Notes: generated by a model not told the origin, from the letters alone. A stretch of DNA of 64,000 nt from CAVQMC01 sp963713505 (GCA_963713505.1 CAVQMC010000004.1:320919-384918); one strand, 5' to 3'. Positions 18,135 through 28,356 are shown, counted from the stretch's first letter. A program made the numbers and translations.

Positions 18135-20540
18135 ATGATTAAAGAAGTATCATCTAATCAGTTAAAAAAGCAATTTGATTTAAAAAAATTAAATATAAAA
18201 TCCACTAAAGATGTTAGTAAATTAAAAGGAATTGTAGGACAGGAACGGGCGGTTAAAGCATTGCAGTTCGGTTTGCAAATGGACGGCTGCGGATACAATA
18301 TTTATGTTGCCGGCTCTCCCGGAACCGGAAAAATGACTTCCGTAAAATCATTTCTAGAAGAAATTGCTTCAAAGAAAAAATCTCCGTCGGATTGGTGTTA
18401 TGTAAATAATTTTGATGATCCCTATCAGCCTAAAGCTATTAAACTTCCCGCAGGAAAAGGCGCGGAATTTAGTCAGGATATGAATCATTTAATTGAACAT
18501 GTTCAAAATGAAGTTCCCAAAGCTTTCGAAAGTGATGAATATTCAAATCAAAGAGAAAAACTCTTAGGTAATTTAAATGAAGAGAGAGAAAAGCTATCTC
18601 AAGAGATAAGCAAGAAAGCCTCGGAAAAAGGATTTAATCTGCAGGCAACTCCTATGGGAATTGTATTTGTTCCTTTAAAAGATGACAAACCTATGACGAA
18701 TGAACAGCTTCAATCTATAAATAAAGAAGAACGGGAAGAGTTGGAAAAAAAACGTGAAAGCCTTCAAACTGAAGTTAAAGCAACAATGAAAAATATCCGG
18801 AAGCTTCAAAGAGAAATGCAGGAAAAAATTAAAAGTTTAGATCAAAAAATTGCTTATCAAATTGTTCATGGCTTAATAGAAGACATTAAAGAAAAATTTG
18901 AAGATTATAAAAAGATAGAAAAATATTTAGATGATGTAGAAGAAGATATATTGGAAAATGTTGATGCATTTAAAATTGATCAGCAGCAGGAATCTCAAAA
19001 TCCGCAGCTGGAAATGCAGAACGAAAAAATAAGAGAAATGGTAACCAAAAAATATACCGTTAATGTTCTTATAGATAATAGCAAACAAAAAGGTGCTCCA
19101 GTTATTGTTGAATATAATCCCACTTACAGCAATATAGTTGGAAGAATTGAAAAAGAAATGAGAATGGGTGCTTTGTCTACGGATTTCTCAATGATAAAAG
19201 CAGGTTCACTGGCAAGAGCAAACGGAGGATTTTTAGTTATTTCATCAGAAGATCTTTTACAGAATGTTTACAGCTATGACGGATTGAAAAGAGCATTAAA
19301 AAGTTCCGAACTTCAGATTGAAGAATTAACCGAAAAGCTTGGATTTGTTACAACAAAAACATTGCGTCCTCAGCCGATAAATCTTGATATAAAAGTAGTA
19401 TTAGTCGGATCGCCATTAATTTATTATCTCTTGTATCAATATGACACTGATTTTTCTGAACTTTTTAAAGTTAAAGCTGATTATGATACTCAGATGGGGA
19501 TAAGCTCTGATAACATTTCTAACTTTTTAAGTTTTGTTTCTACATACTGTGAAAAAGAAAATTTAAAACATTTCGATAAAAAAGCCGTCATTAAATTATT
19601 GGAACATGCTTCAAGAATGGCAGAAGATCAAGAAAAACTTTCAACGGAATTCGGTCATATAGCAGACTTAATTAGAGAAGCAAATTTTTATGCTAAAAAC
19701 GGTAAGAATGGTTTAGTAACTGAAGAGAATGTAAAGAAAGCACTTGATGAAAGAATTTTCCGTTCAAGTCTTATTCAAAATAAAATTGAAGAAATGATTA
19801 AACGAGGTACAATTTTAATTGATATATCCGGTGAAAAGGTAGGACAGGTAAACGGTTTGTCCGTTATTATGCTTGGCGATTATATGTTCGGGAGACCAAG
19901 CAGAATTACTGCAACCGTAGGTCCGGGAAGAGATGGAATTATTGATATTGAAAGAGAAGTTAAACTCGGAGGACCGATTCACAGCAAAGGAATTTTAATT
20001 ATCAGCGGTTATCTTTCTAAAAAATATGGACTAGGAAAACCTTTAACTCTAGCAGCAAGAATTGTATTTGAACAAAGTTACCAGGGAATTGAAGGAGACA
20101 GCGCATCGGCTGCAGAAACTTTTTCAATTATATCAGCAATTTCGGAAATTCCTTTAAGTCAAAATATTGCTGTAACCGGTTCTGTAAATCAAAACGGAGA
20201 AATACAGGCAATCGGCGGAGTCAATCATAAAATAGAAGGCTTTTATGATTTATGTAATTCAAAAGGATTAACAGGAAAACAGGGAGTGATTATACCACAA
20301 AGTAATTTAACGAATGTTAATTTAAGAGATGATGTTGTAGAAGCAGTAAAGAAAAAGAAATTCCATATTTGGGCAATTAAAACAATTGATGAAGGATTGG
20401 AAATTTTAATGAATAAAAAATCTGGTAATCTTTTAAAAGATAATACATTTACAAAAAATTCTATTAATGAAGAAGTAAGGTTAAAGTTAAATAAATATCA
20501 GCAGTCCATTAAAGAGTTAAGTTCAGATAATAAAAAATAG
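18135..20540 (+). CDS. LonB-type ATP-dependent protease (S16, AAA_32)
   Basis: 801 residues. Walker A is AGSPGTGKMT (59-68). An inserted charged coiled coil (~140-300) follows, then the rest of the AAA+ module (GGFLVISSEDLL), a helical segment, and the S16 Lon protease domain. Its catalytic Ser656 is in EGDSASAAE and Lys699 in GGVNHKIEG; they are 43 residues apart, as in E. coli Lon (S679/K722). Size and insert match the COG1067 LonB/LonH-like group, not classical LonA; no membrane helices are seen. I chose ATG 18135, preceded by GGGAG, over an in-frame upstream TTG at 18108. It stands alone. Substrates are unknown; protein quality control is the family role. Confidence 0.92.
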   Translation: MIKEVSSNQLKKQFDLKKLNIKSTKDVSKLKGIVGQERAVKALQFGLQMDGCGYNIYVAGSPGTGKMTSVKSFLEEIASKKKSPSDWCYVNNFDDPYQPKAIKLPAGKGAEFSQDMNHLIEHVQNEVPKAFESDEYSNQREKLLGNLNEEREKLSQEISKKASEKGFNLQATPMGIVFVPLKDDKPMTNEQLQSINKEEREELEKKRESLQTEVKATMKNIRKLQREMQEKIKSLDQKIAYQIVHGLIEDIKEKFEDYKKIEKYLDDVEEDILENVDAFKIDQQQESQNPQLEMQNEKIREMVTKKYTVNVLIDNSKQKGAPVIVEYNPTYSNIVGRIEKEMRMGALSTDFSMIKAGSLARANGGFLVISSEDLLQNVYSYDGLKRALKSSELQIEELTEKLGFVTTKTLRPQPINLDIKVVLVGSPLIYYLLYQYDTDFSELFKVKADYDTQMGISSDNISNFLSFVSTYCEKENLKHFDKKAVIKLLEHASRMAEDQEKLSTEFGHIADLIREANFYAKNGKNGLVTEENVKKALDERIFRSSLIQNKIEEMIKRGTILIDISGEKVGQVNGLSVIMLGDYMFGRPSRITATVGPGRDGIIDIEREVKLGGPIHSKGILIISGYLSKKYGLGKPLTLAARIVFEQSYQGIEGDSASAAETFSIISAISEIPLSQNIAVTGSVNQNGEIQAIGGVNHKIEGFYDLCNSKGLTGKQGVIIPQSNLTNVNLRDDVVEAVKKKKFHIWAIKTIDEGLEILMNKKSGNLLKDNTFTKNSINEEVRLKLNKYQQSIKELSSDNKK

Positions 20541-20595
20541 TACTTTGATTTATAAATAATTATTTGGACTTGATTTTATTAGAATTGAATAAAAA

Positions 20596-20624
20596 AATCC
20601 CTCTTCCAAAAGGGAAGAGGGATT
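20596..20624 (-). terminator. Hairpin terminator of the SPW-repeat gene (possibly bidirectional)
   Basis: A 12-bp perfect stem (20596-20607 with 20613-20624, arms AATCCCTCTTCC/GGAAGAGGGATT) and a 5-nt loop. Read on the minus strand it is followed by seven T, directly downstream of the gene ending at 20637. On the plus strand it follows the Lon-type gene with a weaker T run. Confidence 0.8.
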
Positions 20625-20636
20625 CTAGTTTTTAGA

Positions 20637-20957
20637 TTAGTGGGCGGTACTTACAGTATGTCCGGGTTCAGCATGTTCGGCAGTATTCCATATTGCAAGA
20701 ATACCAACAACTATACCGGATATAAAGAAGTTCCACGGAACTGCTAATCCAAATGCTACTCCGCTTAAGAAAAGCCAAATACCAATTATACCATTAACAG
20801 TTCCTTGCCAGCTGTTTACTCTGCCAGCTCCCCAGAATCCGAATATTACAGAAACTATACCGGGGATCAATATGCTGGCTGGTGTTTGTAATTGCGGAAC
20901 AAATCCGCAGATTATTAACCATACACCCACTGCTATATTTATCCAGCCTTGCCACAT
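20637..20957 (-). CDS. SPW-repeat integral membrane protein
   Basis: 106 residues with four membrane segments. Two copies of the SPW-type signature are visible as W-x-G-x(6)-W (MWQGWINIAVGVWLIICGF and NSWQGTVNGIIGIWLFLSGV). The function of the family is unknown. It starts after AAAGGAG at good spacing. A paralogue with the same MWQGWI start lies at 47703. In both loci a small cupin gene is the neighbour, here divergent. The C-terminal tail is His-rich (AEHAEPGHTVSTAH). Confidence 0.85.
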   Translation of the reverse strand: MWQGWINIAVGVWLIICGFVPQLQTPASILIPGIVSVIFGFWGAGRVNSWQGTVNGIIGIWLFLSGVAFGLAVPWNFFISGIVVGILAIWNTAEHAEPGHTVSTAH

Positions 20958-21157
20958 AACATCTCACTCCTTTCACATATTAACTCAACATTTCTCATTC
21001 GCGTTTATAATGTAATTAATAATAGCCCGCTTGTCTGTGAATTATGAGATACCGGTGTTTTAAATCATTAATGGTATTTTTAAAAGAAGATCACAATTGT
21101 TAAATAATTTTATAGTTATAAATGAAAAGAAAAAAGTTTAATATAAAAGGGAAAATA

Positions 21158-21463
21158 ATGAAGCACATTAAAACAAATTTTGAAAAAGGTTTTTCCGTTC
21201 AACATAAAATCAAAAATTCTCAATTTGCAGTTATGGTTCTTGAACCAGGCACTTCTACAGGTGGACCAAATAATAAACATAAAAATTCGGATCAATGGCT
21301 GTTTGTAATATCAGGAATTGGCAAAGCCGTAATTAATAATTCTAAAATAGAATTTGATGAAAACAGCTTGTTATTAATTGAAAAAGGTGAAACGCATGAA
21401 ATAGTGAACACTGGCAATAAACCTTTAAAAACAATTAATATTTATGTACCCCCTGCTTATTGA
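21158..21463 (+). CDS. Small cupin-domain protein
   Basis: A single-domain cupin of about 101 residues. Motif 1 is partly kept (GGPNNKHKNSDQWLFVISGIGKAVI) and motif 2 is clear (IEKGETHEIVNTGNKPL), with His and Glu ligands. I prefer ATG 21158 (MKHIKTNFEKGF), preceded by AAAGGGAAA, over the in-frame 21122 start, whose extra residues are lysine-rich and lack domain content. It lies divergent from the SPW-repeat gene; the same pair recurs at 47.7-48.4 kb. Ligand and activity are unknown; a metal-binding sensor or enzyme is possible. Confidence 0.8.
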   Translation: MKHIKTNFEKGFSVQHKIKNSQFAVMVLEPGTSTGGPNNKHKNSDQWLFVISGIGKAVINNSKIEFDENSLLLIEKGETHEIVNTGNKPLKTINIYVPPAY

Positions 21464-21647
21464 TTAAAATAAAATTAATGGGATTAAAAGAAAAATTAAA
21501 ATGGCATTAAGATTGCTAAATATTAACCGTTATAGTTTATAGCTAGGATAAATAAACTTAATTTATTCAATAATTAAGCATTAAAAATTGTATTCAATCT
21601 CTAAAATGAGAATTATTAGTTGTTATTGAGAAAATAAAGGGGTAAAG

Positions 21648-22508
21648 ATGTATAAAATACTTTCCGCTTGTTTCATTGCTCCAAATGTAAAACGCTTTGA
21701 AATTGAAGCTCCTAAAATTGCTGTTAAACGCAAACCCGGACAATTTGTAATAATAAGAATTAATAATGAAGGTGAAAGGATTCCTCTGACAATCGCAGAT
21801 TCGAACATCGAAAAAGGTTCAATAACAATAATTGTTCAGGGAATAGGAAAAACAACTACAGAATTAAACCAGCTTGAAACAGGCGATTCTATCATGGATG
21901 TTGTTGGCCCTCTCGGTCAGGCTTCTCACATTGAAAATTTTGGTACTGCAGTCAGCATCGGCGGCGGAGTGGGAACGGCAATTGCTTTTCCTACTGCAGT
22001 TGCTTTAAAGAAAGCTGGAAATCATACTATTTCTATTGTCGGCGGAAGATCAAAAGAATATGTTATTCTTGAAGAAGAAATGAAAAATACCTGCGATGAA
22101 GTTTATATAACAACAGACGACGGAAGCTATGGATACCATGGTTTTGTAACAGATAAATTAAAAGAATTAATTGAAGCAAAAAGACAAATAGATTTTGTAC
22201 TTGCAATCGGACCCATTCCAATGATGAAAGCAGTTGCGGAAGTCACAAGAAAATATAAAATAAAAACTGTTGTAAGTTTAAATCCTATTATGGTTGACGG
22301 AACAGGAATGTGCGGAGGATGCAGAGCAACTGTTGACGGTAAAACAGTTTTTGTTTGTGTTGACGGTCCTGAGTTCGATGCTCATAAAGTTGACTTTGAA
22401 ACTTTAACAAGAAGAAACAGAACTTACAGAGAAGACGAAGAACTGGCGTTGAAAAATCATATGTGCCAGTATGAAAAAACTAAATTAGACGGAATTGAAC
22501 TTTCTTAA
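21648..22508 (+). CDS. nfnA: NADH-dependent ferredoxin:NADP+ oxidoreductase, small subunit (NfnA)
   Basis: 286 residues of the ferredoxin-NADP reductase/dihydroorotate-dehydrogenase-electron-transfer fold. It has an FAD site (RIPLTIADSN), the nucleotide-binding segment VSIGGGVGTAIAFPTA and a C-terminal 2Fe-2S loop (DGTGMCGGCRATVDGKTVFVCVDGPEFD). Together with the next gene it forms the NfnAB complex, which couples NADH and reduced ferredoxin oxidation to two NADPH by flavin-based bifurcation. The intergenic gap is 37 bp, so the pair is an operon. It starts after AAAGGGGT. It belongs functionally with the bifurcating hydrogenase 5 kb downstream. Confidence 0.93.
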   Translation: MYKILSACFIAPNVKRFEIEAPKIAVKRKPGQFVIIRINNEGERIPLTIADSNIEKGSITIIVQGIGKTTTELNQLETGDSIMDVVGPLGQASHIENFGTAVSIGGGVGTAIAFPTAVALKKAGNHTISIVGGRSKEYVILEEEMKNTCDEVYITTDDGSYGYHGFVTDKLKELIEAKRQIDFVLAIGPIPMMKAVAEVTRKYKIKTVVSLNPIMVDGTGMCGGCRATVDGKTVFVCVDGPEFDAHKVDFETLTRRNRTYREDEELALKNHMCQYEKTKLDGIELS

Positions 22509-22545
22509 AAAATTGAAATACACCTAAAAATTTTCGGGAAGAAAA

Positions 22546-23964
22546 ATGGAAAAAATATCAAATAAAGAAAGAATGAAAATACAGCGTCAAGCGATGCCTG
22601 AACAAAATAATGTTGAACGCAGAAGTAATTTTAGCGAAGTAAATATTGGTTTTACCGAAGAACTTGCCAAGCTTGAAGCATTGAGGTGTATTCAATGTCC
22701 TAAACCTACTTGCATTTCCGGCTGTCCGGTTGGAGTAAAAATAAATGATTTTATCGCTCTTATTAGTGAAGGAGATTATTTAGGTGCTGCTGCAAAAATA
22801 AAAGAAGACAATCTGCTGCCTGCAATTTGCGGAAGAGTTTGTCCGCAGGAAGAACAATGCGAAATAAAATGTACTGTTGGTAAAAAGAATGAACCGGTTG
22901 CAATCGGAAGACTGGAAAGATTTGTAGCTGATTATGAAAGAAATACAGTTGGAATTAGAACTCCGCAAATTGCACCCAAAACAGGAAAAAAAGTTGCAAT
23001 AATCGGAAGCGGTCCGGCAGGATTAAGCTGTTCAGGCGATTTAATTCAAAAAGGTCATGATGTTACTGTGTTTGAAGCATTACACGAGTTAGGCGGAGTT
23101 TTAATTTACGGAATTCCTGAATTCAGACTGCCTAAAGAAATTGTTAAAACGGAAATTGATTCTCTTAAAAAATTAGGAGTAGATTTTCAAACTAATGCTG
23201 TTATAGGATTTACCGATACAATTGATGAACTTTTAGCAAACGGCTACGATGCAGTTTTTATTGCTGTCGGTGCAGGACTTCCATACTTCTTAAATATTCC
23301 GGGAGAAAATTTCAGCGGAGTTTATTCATCAAATGAATTTTTAACCCGTGTTAATTTGATGAAAGCTTATAAATTTCCCGAATACGATACTCCTGTATTT
23401 CATGTGAAAGATAAAAATGTTGCAATTTTCGGCGGCGGCAACACAGCTATGGATGCTGTTAGAATATCAAAAAGATTAGGTGCTAAAAATGCTTATATAG
23501 TTTACAGAAGATCCGATGTAGAAATGCCTGCGCGAAATGAAGAAATTCATCATGCAAAAGAAGAAGGAATTGAATTTATATATTTATCAAATCCGGTTGA
23601 ATTTATCGGAGATGAAAACGGCTGGCTGAAAGGTGTTAAACTTCAGAAGATGGAATTAGGTGAACCGGATGCATCGGGCAGAAGGCGTCCTGTTCCAATC
23701 AAAGGTTCGGAATATATATTGGATGTTGATATGGCTGTAATTGCAATCGGCAACGGATCTAATCCAATTATACAAAAAACAACTCCGGATTTAAATTACA
23801 ACAAATGGGGCAACATACTTGTTAACGAAGAAACTATGGAAACTTCTAAAAAAGGAGTTTTTGCAGGCGGCGATATTGTTACAGGCGGTGCAACAGTAAT
23901 ACTTGCAATGGGCGCCGGCAGAAAAGCCGCAGCAGCAATTGATGAATATTTGAAGAACAAGTAA
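22546..23964 (+). CDS. nfnB: NADH-dependent ferredoxin:NADP+ oxidoreductase, large subunit (NfnB, GltD-like)
   Basis: 472 residues. The N-terminal iron-sulfur part has Cys clusters in CIQCPKPTCISGCPVG and CGRVCPQEEQCEIKC for two 4Fe-4S centres. A first dinucleotide fold (VAIIGSGPAGLSCSGDL) and a second (VAIFGGGNTAMDAVR) bind FAD and NADPH. The C-terminal flavin motif is GVFAGGDIVTGGATVILAMGAGRKAA. Glutamate-synthase small subunits look alike, but no large GltB subunit is near, and the partner upstream is NfnA, so NfnB is the better call. The electron-bifurcating FAD would lie in this subunit. Confidence 0.93.
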   Translation: MEKISNKERMKIQRQAMPEQNNVERRSNFSEVNIGFTEELAKLEALRCIQCPKPTCISGCPVGVKINDFIALISEGDYLGAAAKIKEDNLLPAICGRVCPQEEQCEIKCTVGKKNEPVAIGRLERFVADYERNTVGIRTPQIAPKTGKKVAIIGSGPAGLSCSGDLIQKGHDVTVFEALHELGGVLIYGIPEFRLPKEIVKTEIDSLKKLGVDFQTNAVIGFTDTIDELLANGYDAVFIAVGAGLPYFLNIPGENFSGVYSSNEFLTRVNLMKAYKFPEYDTPVFHVKDKNVAIFGGGNTAMDAVRISKRLGAKNAYIVYRRSDVEMPARNEEIHHAKEEGIEFIYLSNPVEFIGDENGWLKGVKLQKMELGEPDASGRRRPVPIKGSEYILDVDMAVIAIGNGSNPIIQKTTPDLNYNKWGNILVNEETMETSKKGVFAGGDIVTGGATVILAMGAGRKAAAAIDEYLKNK

Positions 23965-23987
23965 TAGAATTTTATAACTCATCCCAA

Positions 23988-24012
23988 CCCTTCTCTTTCA
24001 AAAAGAGAAGGG
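23988..24012. repeat. 11-bp-stem hairpin downstream of nfnB
   Basis: CCCTTCTCTTT (23988-23998) pairs perfectly with AAAGAGAAGGG (24002-24012) over a 3-nt loop, 23 bp after the nfnB stop. No T run follows. Its composition is close to the hairpins at 20596 and 24086, so it is probably a REP-like element that may also end transcription. Confidence 0.65.
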
Positions 24013-24085
24013 CTTATTAGTAATGACCACTTTTCATTTGAATTCTTGACAAGAAAATTAATGTAAAGTTTTATTGATAACAAAG

Positions 24086-24111
24086 TCTTTCCCTTATTTT
24101 TAAGGGAAAGA
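24086..24111. repeat. 11-bp-stem hairpin, second of a pair after nfnB
   Basis: TCTTTCCCTTA (24086-24096) pairs perfectly with TAAGGGAAAGA (24102-24111 plus T24101) over a TTTT loop. The 336-bp gap 23965-24300 holds this and the preceding hairpin and nothing else recognisable except the leader of the next gene. Confidence 0.6.
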
Positions 24112-24300
24112 TTTAGATAGGGTTAAAAAAGAACCATTCTCAAAATTTAAAATCACAATTACAATAAGCTTTTCCATATTGACAATCTTAAAATTAAATA
24201 TTAGCTTAAAAATAAAAATATTATTCTGGGGGTAGCTATTGTTTGATTTTTACTTTTATTCTTCAAAGACAAACCTGCCATATTATTTCAGAGGTAAACT

Positions 24301-26842
24301 ATGTTAAGTTTTAGAATAGCATTTATTGCTTTATTCTGTTTTGTATTATTCAATCCTTTTACAAATGCTCAAATAGATACTACAAAGGTAAAACCCACAC
24401 AATACAGAAGAGGAATTACTCTTCAGCCCGGATATCAAAGTTATGAACAGAAATATGAAGGAAAAGATCTTCTTGATATTAAACAAAGATTATATCCAAT
24501 TGGTAAGGTAAACAGCGGAACGGGAGTTTGGACAGAACTAAGTCCCGGAGTGCCGAGAGTAGATTATCTTGGAATTCATTTTGTAAATCCTGACACAGGC
24601 TGGGCATGCGGAGATTTAGGAACAATTATAAAATCAACAAACGGCGGAAATCACTGGATAACCGAAGTAACCGGCACATCAACACCGGTATTAAAAGTAA
24701 ACAGCATAGATGGACAAACAGTAATAGCAAGCGGTTTTAGCGGATTAATACTTACGTTCAACGGACGGCGGAGACAGCTGGACACAAATAACAAGCGGAG
24801 TAACTAGGAGACTTGTGGGGACTCCAGATGATAAACGATACACTTGGCTGGGCCTGCGGAACAAACAACTCACTGATAAAAACCACAGACGGCGGACAAA
24901 CCTGGCAAACAGTAACAACTCCTGGATATAGCTCAGATTATTGGTGGATAGATTTTATGGATGAGGAATATGGATTTATAGCAGCAAACGGAAAAGTACT
25001 TAGAACAATAGATGGCGGAGAAAACTGGGATATAATTCAGGCAGGCGACAACCAGGCATTATTTAGTGTTGATATAATAGATAGTTTACATATTGCAGCG
25101 GCAGGCTATGGAGGGACAAATTATGCAGGGAAAAACATTTACAGCAGCGACGGCGGAAATACCTGGATAAACGGCGGACAAACCCCAGCCTTACCAATAA
25201 ACTGCATAAAATATATTAATCCCGATACCGGCTATTTTGTTATGAATGATGTGGGAACATATAAAACAACAAATAGCGGACAAACATGGAATCCATTAGA
25301 TACAACAGGATTAGGAAGGAATGGTCAATATGATATACAATTATTCACACAAATGAATATTGGCTACTCAGTAGGACCAAGCTTACAGATTTACAAAGCT
25401 GATGGCAACCTAGACATTTGGCACAAGCTAATAATAAACGATGATCTTGTAGATGTTTTTTTTACAAGTGAACAAAAAGGATTTACAATAAGTTCAGGAC
25501 CAAGTGGCAGAGTATATAAAACAACAAATTCCGGCGAAGATTGGCAGTTGGCTTCAGGGCCAAGCGGCTACAACTTATATTTCACAGACAGCTTGACAGG
25601 TTATTTAGGAAGTACTTCTTTATGGAAAACTACAAATGGAGGAGATAGCTGGTATAAAACAAATTCCCCAAATACATTTGGAGGAATAAGTAAAATACAA
25701 TTTATAACACATGAAATTGGATGGTATGTAACATTGGGAGGAGCAATATTTAAGAGTACAGATTATGGTGAAGATTGGTTCCAACAACTAAATGTTTATC
25801 CGGATGAGGTGTCGAGTATAAATTTTATTGATTCATTATACGGATGGGCAAGCTCAAGATACTTATGGCAAACAACTAATGGGGGCAATGATTGGATCCA
25901 ACGGGATGACTTGCCTATTATATTTAGTAGTGATATTTATTTTAATAATATTGATACAGGTTGGGTCGCTGGTTTTTTAGCAAGTCCTTTTTATAAGCTT
26001 TACACAAAACAATTGACGGTGGATTAAATTGGACAATAGTTTCTGAAGTTACAGGACCAAATAATTTTAATTTTTTCCCCGACCCAATCCATTGGATGGT
26101 TAGTGGATTTCAACATGTTTATATAACAAATAATGGCGGAAATACCTGGAACGAAATAACATCTGATATACCCGCAGGATTTAACAAATTTCAAGCACCG
26201 ACAAATTATATAGGATATGCGGTTGGACCTGGAGGTTTAATTCTAAAATATCAGGATACAACTTATACACCAGTTGAATTATTCTCATTTGATGCCAATT
26301 ATACTAATAACAAAGTAATACTTAATTGGAGAACAGCAACTGAAACAAACAATAGAGGTTTTGAAATTGAAAGACAAGATGTCAGTCGTCAGTTGTCAGT
26401 AGGCAATTGGAAGAAGATTGGATATGTTCAAGGTAAGGGAACAACAACTGAACCACAATCTTATTCATTCAATGATAAAGACATAACAAATCGAAAATAT
26501 AAATATAGATTAAAGCAGATAGATTTTAACGGAACTTATAAATATTCAAAAGAAATTGCAATAAATATTAGTATCCCGTTAAAATTTTCATTAAGCCAGA
26601 ATTATCCAAACCCTTTCAATCCAAGTACTAATATCGGATTTACGATTCCGGATTTTGGATTTGTTACATTGAAGATTTATGATGTTTTGGGGAGGGAAGT
26701 TAAAACTTTAGTAAATGAAGTAAAGAAACCTGGAGAATATAAAATAAAATTCAATGGAAGTAATCTTCCGAGTGGAGTTTATTTTTATAGTTTGAAAACA
26801 GAAGATTTTTATCAAGTGAGGAAGATGTTATTAATTAAGTAA
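24301..26842 (+). CDS. Type IX-secreted YCF48/BNR-repeat protein (three frameshifts)
   Basis: About 846 residues after repair. A signal peptide (MLSFRIAFIALFCFVLFNPFTNAQ) is followed by many YCF48/BNR-like beta-propeller repeats, each with a STNGGxxW or TTDGGxTW turn and DTGWACG-like strands. A fibronectin-like linker (TPVELFSFDANYTNNKVILNWRTATETNNRGFEIE) leads to a C-terminal sorting domain (NYPNPFNPST ... SGVYFYSLKTEDFYQVRKMLLIK), the signal for type IX export and surface anchoring. Breaks: an extra base near 24745, an extra G near 24810, and one missing base near 26012 inside a propeller repeat. It stands alone. Binding partner unknown; a surface adhesin or hydrolase accessory is the usual guess. 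Confidence 0.85.
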
Positions 26843-27499
26843 ACAATTAAAAATTAAAAAAGAAAAATTAAAAAGTGTTAAAAAACTTGGATGAATGATT
26901 GAATGTATGTATGCATAAAGAAAGTTTTAATTAAACGTAATATACTCGTATCCTATATTTTAATTTCAAATTTATAATAATTTATTTCATTTATTATTAT
27001 AGTAGGAATATCATTAACCCACGGATTTATTCGTGGGAAAAACTAACTAAAATAAATTTCTAAATAACTGTTTTAACAGTTTATCTTAACTATTATAGTA
27101 TTTAATTCTAAAAGAGAGCTTAATATTTATACCTTCTCCAATCAGAAAAAAATCATTCTACTCAATTACCGACAGCTTTAGCAGACGGAATTTAATAAAC
27201 CAAATCAACCGGCTTCAGCCGCATTATAATTGAATTTTCCAGCATAAATTTCATTAAATAATTCGAAAAAGTCCTAAAATTAAAGCTTTTCTTAAGATTT
27301 ATGAATAATTTCCATTCAACAATCTTCTTTCTCTTTTGACAAAAAAATTTCCAACTCTAAGAAACAAATCTATTTTTCAAATCATTTTGCAGCATTTTAA
27401 CATTTAGCATTCATCTTTAAATTTTTCCTTTTGGCATCTAATATGAATAATTTTAATTGTAAATGAATAAAAAAATTAAATTTTCAAAAGGGGAGATTT
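26843..27499. other. 657-bp intergenic region with decayed REP-like palindromes
   Basis: No credible gene. It contains CCCACG-loop-CGTGGG (27018-27037), a perfect 7+2+7 palindrome AACTGTTTTAACAGTT (27066-27081) and CGGCT-TC-AGCCG (27210-27221). These look like short REP remnants. The 3' end must hold the promoter of the hydrogenase operon; a good ribosome binding site (AAAGGGGAG) precedes 27500. I could not identify a redox-regulator site. Confidence 0.5.
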
Positions 27500-27880
27500 A
27501 TGCCTAAAATAGCAATTATTGATGACGACCCTGATATTCTCGATGCCAGCAGTGTAGTTTTAACTTCAAAAGGATATGAAGTTATAACCGCCGCCAATCC
27601 CGATGACGGTTATAAAATAGTAAAGGAAAGCAATCCCGATCTAATTATTCTTGATGTAATGATGAATGAACCTGATGACGGATTTTTCCTTGCACAAAAA
27701 TTTAGAAAAGAAAAAATATTTACTCCTATTATAATGTATACTTCCGTTTCAAAATCAATCGGAGTTGATTACGGAATAAGTGAAATGGTTCCGGTTGATG
27801 ATTTTGTTGAAAAACCAATTTCACCAGATGAATTAATAGAAAAAGTTGAAAAACTTTTGCAAACGGAAGCAGGGAGGTAA
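27500..27880 (+). CDS. Stand-alone response-regulator receiver protein
   Basis: 126 residues consisting of a single CheY-like receiver. It has the acidic pocket DDD (8-10), phospho-acceptor Asp in LIILDVMM, Thr/Ser in MYTSVS and Lys in VEKPISP. There is no output domain. The gene ends 2 bp before hydC and so leads the hydrogenase operon, while a membrane histidine kinase gene ends the same operon. The natural reading is that the kinase phosphorylates this protein, and that the receiver acts through protein contact, possibly on the hydrogenase or a separate regulator; the target is unknown. Confidence 0.92.
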   Translation: MPKIAIIDDDPDILDASSVVLTSKGYEVITAANPDDGYKIVKESNPDLIILDVMMNEPDDGFFLAQKFRKEKIFTPIIMYTSVSKSIGVDYGISEMVPVDDFVEKPISPDELIEKVEKLLQTEAGR

Positions 27881-27882
27881 CC

Positions 27883-28356
27883 ATGCTGGAATTTGAAAAA
27901 AATGCATTGTCCGAAGAAATTGAATCTTTAGTTGCACAATACGAAAACAACCGCTCTTCATTATTGCAGATTCTTCAAGCTGTACAAAGAAAACATAAAT
28001 ACATTTCCGATTTTGCTCAGCAGGAAATTGCTAGACTATTAAACATTCATCCGGTTGAAGTTTACAGCTTTATTACATTTTATTCTTTTCTTCATTCAGA
28101 ACCAAGAGGAAGAAATATTGTTCGTCTTTGCAGAACAATTTCCTGTGATATTGCGGGAAAAAATGAAGTGGAAGAAGCAGTTAAAAGAGAGCTGGGAATT
28201 TCATTCGGAGAAACAACAAAAGATAAACGTATTACGTTGGAGTATACTAATTGTCTCGGTATGTGCGATCAAGGACCGGCAATGTTGGTTAATGAAAAAG
28301 TTTATACTCATCTTGATCCCGAATCAGCCGTTAATATTTTGAATGAAATTAAATAG
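27883..28356 (+). CDS. hydC: NAD-reducing FeFe hydrogenase subunit gamma (NuoE-like, HydC)
   Basis: 157 residues, NuoE/HndA-type thioredoxin-like 2Fe-2S protein. Four cluster cysteines occur as CRTISC and CLGMC, the normal CX4C...CX3C order. The helical N-terminal domain (LLQILQAVQRKHKYISDFAQQEIARLL) is also typical. It starts 2 bp after the receiver gene with AGGGAGG as ribosome binding site, and is followed 9 bp later by hydB. In trimeric bifurcating hydrogenases it shuttles electrons near the flavin of HydB. Confidence 0.94.
   Translation: MLEFEKNALSEEIESLVAQYENNRSSLLQILQAVQRKHKYISDFAQQEIARLLNIHPVEVYSFITFYSFLHSEPRGRNIVRLCRTISCDIAGKNEVEEAVKRELGISFGETTKDKRITLEYTNCLGMCDQGPAMLVNEKVYTHLDPESAVNILNEIK

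Noticed and set aside
22546..23964. Glutamate synthase small subunit (GltD) instead of NfnB
   Set aside because: No GltB is near, and the upstream gene is a clear NfnA with 2Fe-2S loop.
24301..26842. Photosystem II assembly factor (YCF48) as a function
   Set aside because: Only the propeller repeat resembles YCF48; the type IX sorting tail and absence of photosystem genes make that function implausible.
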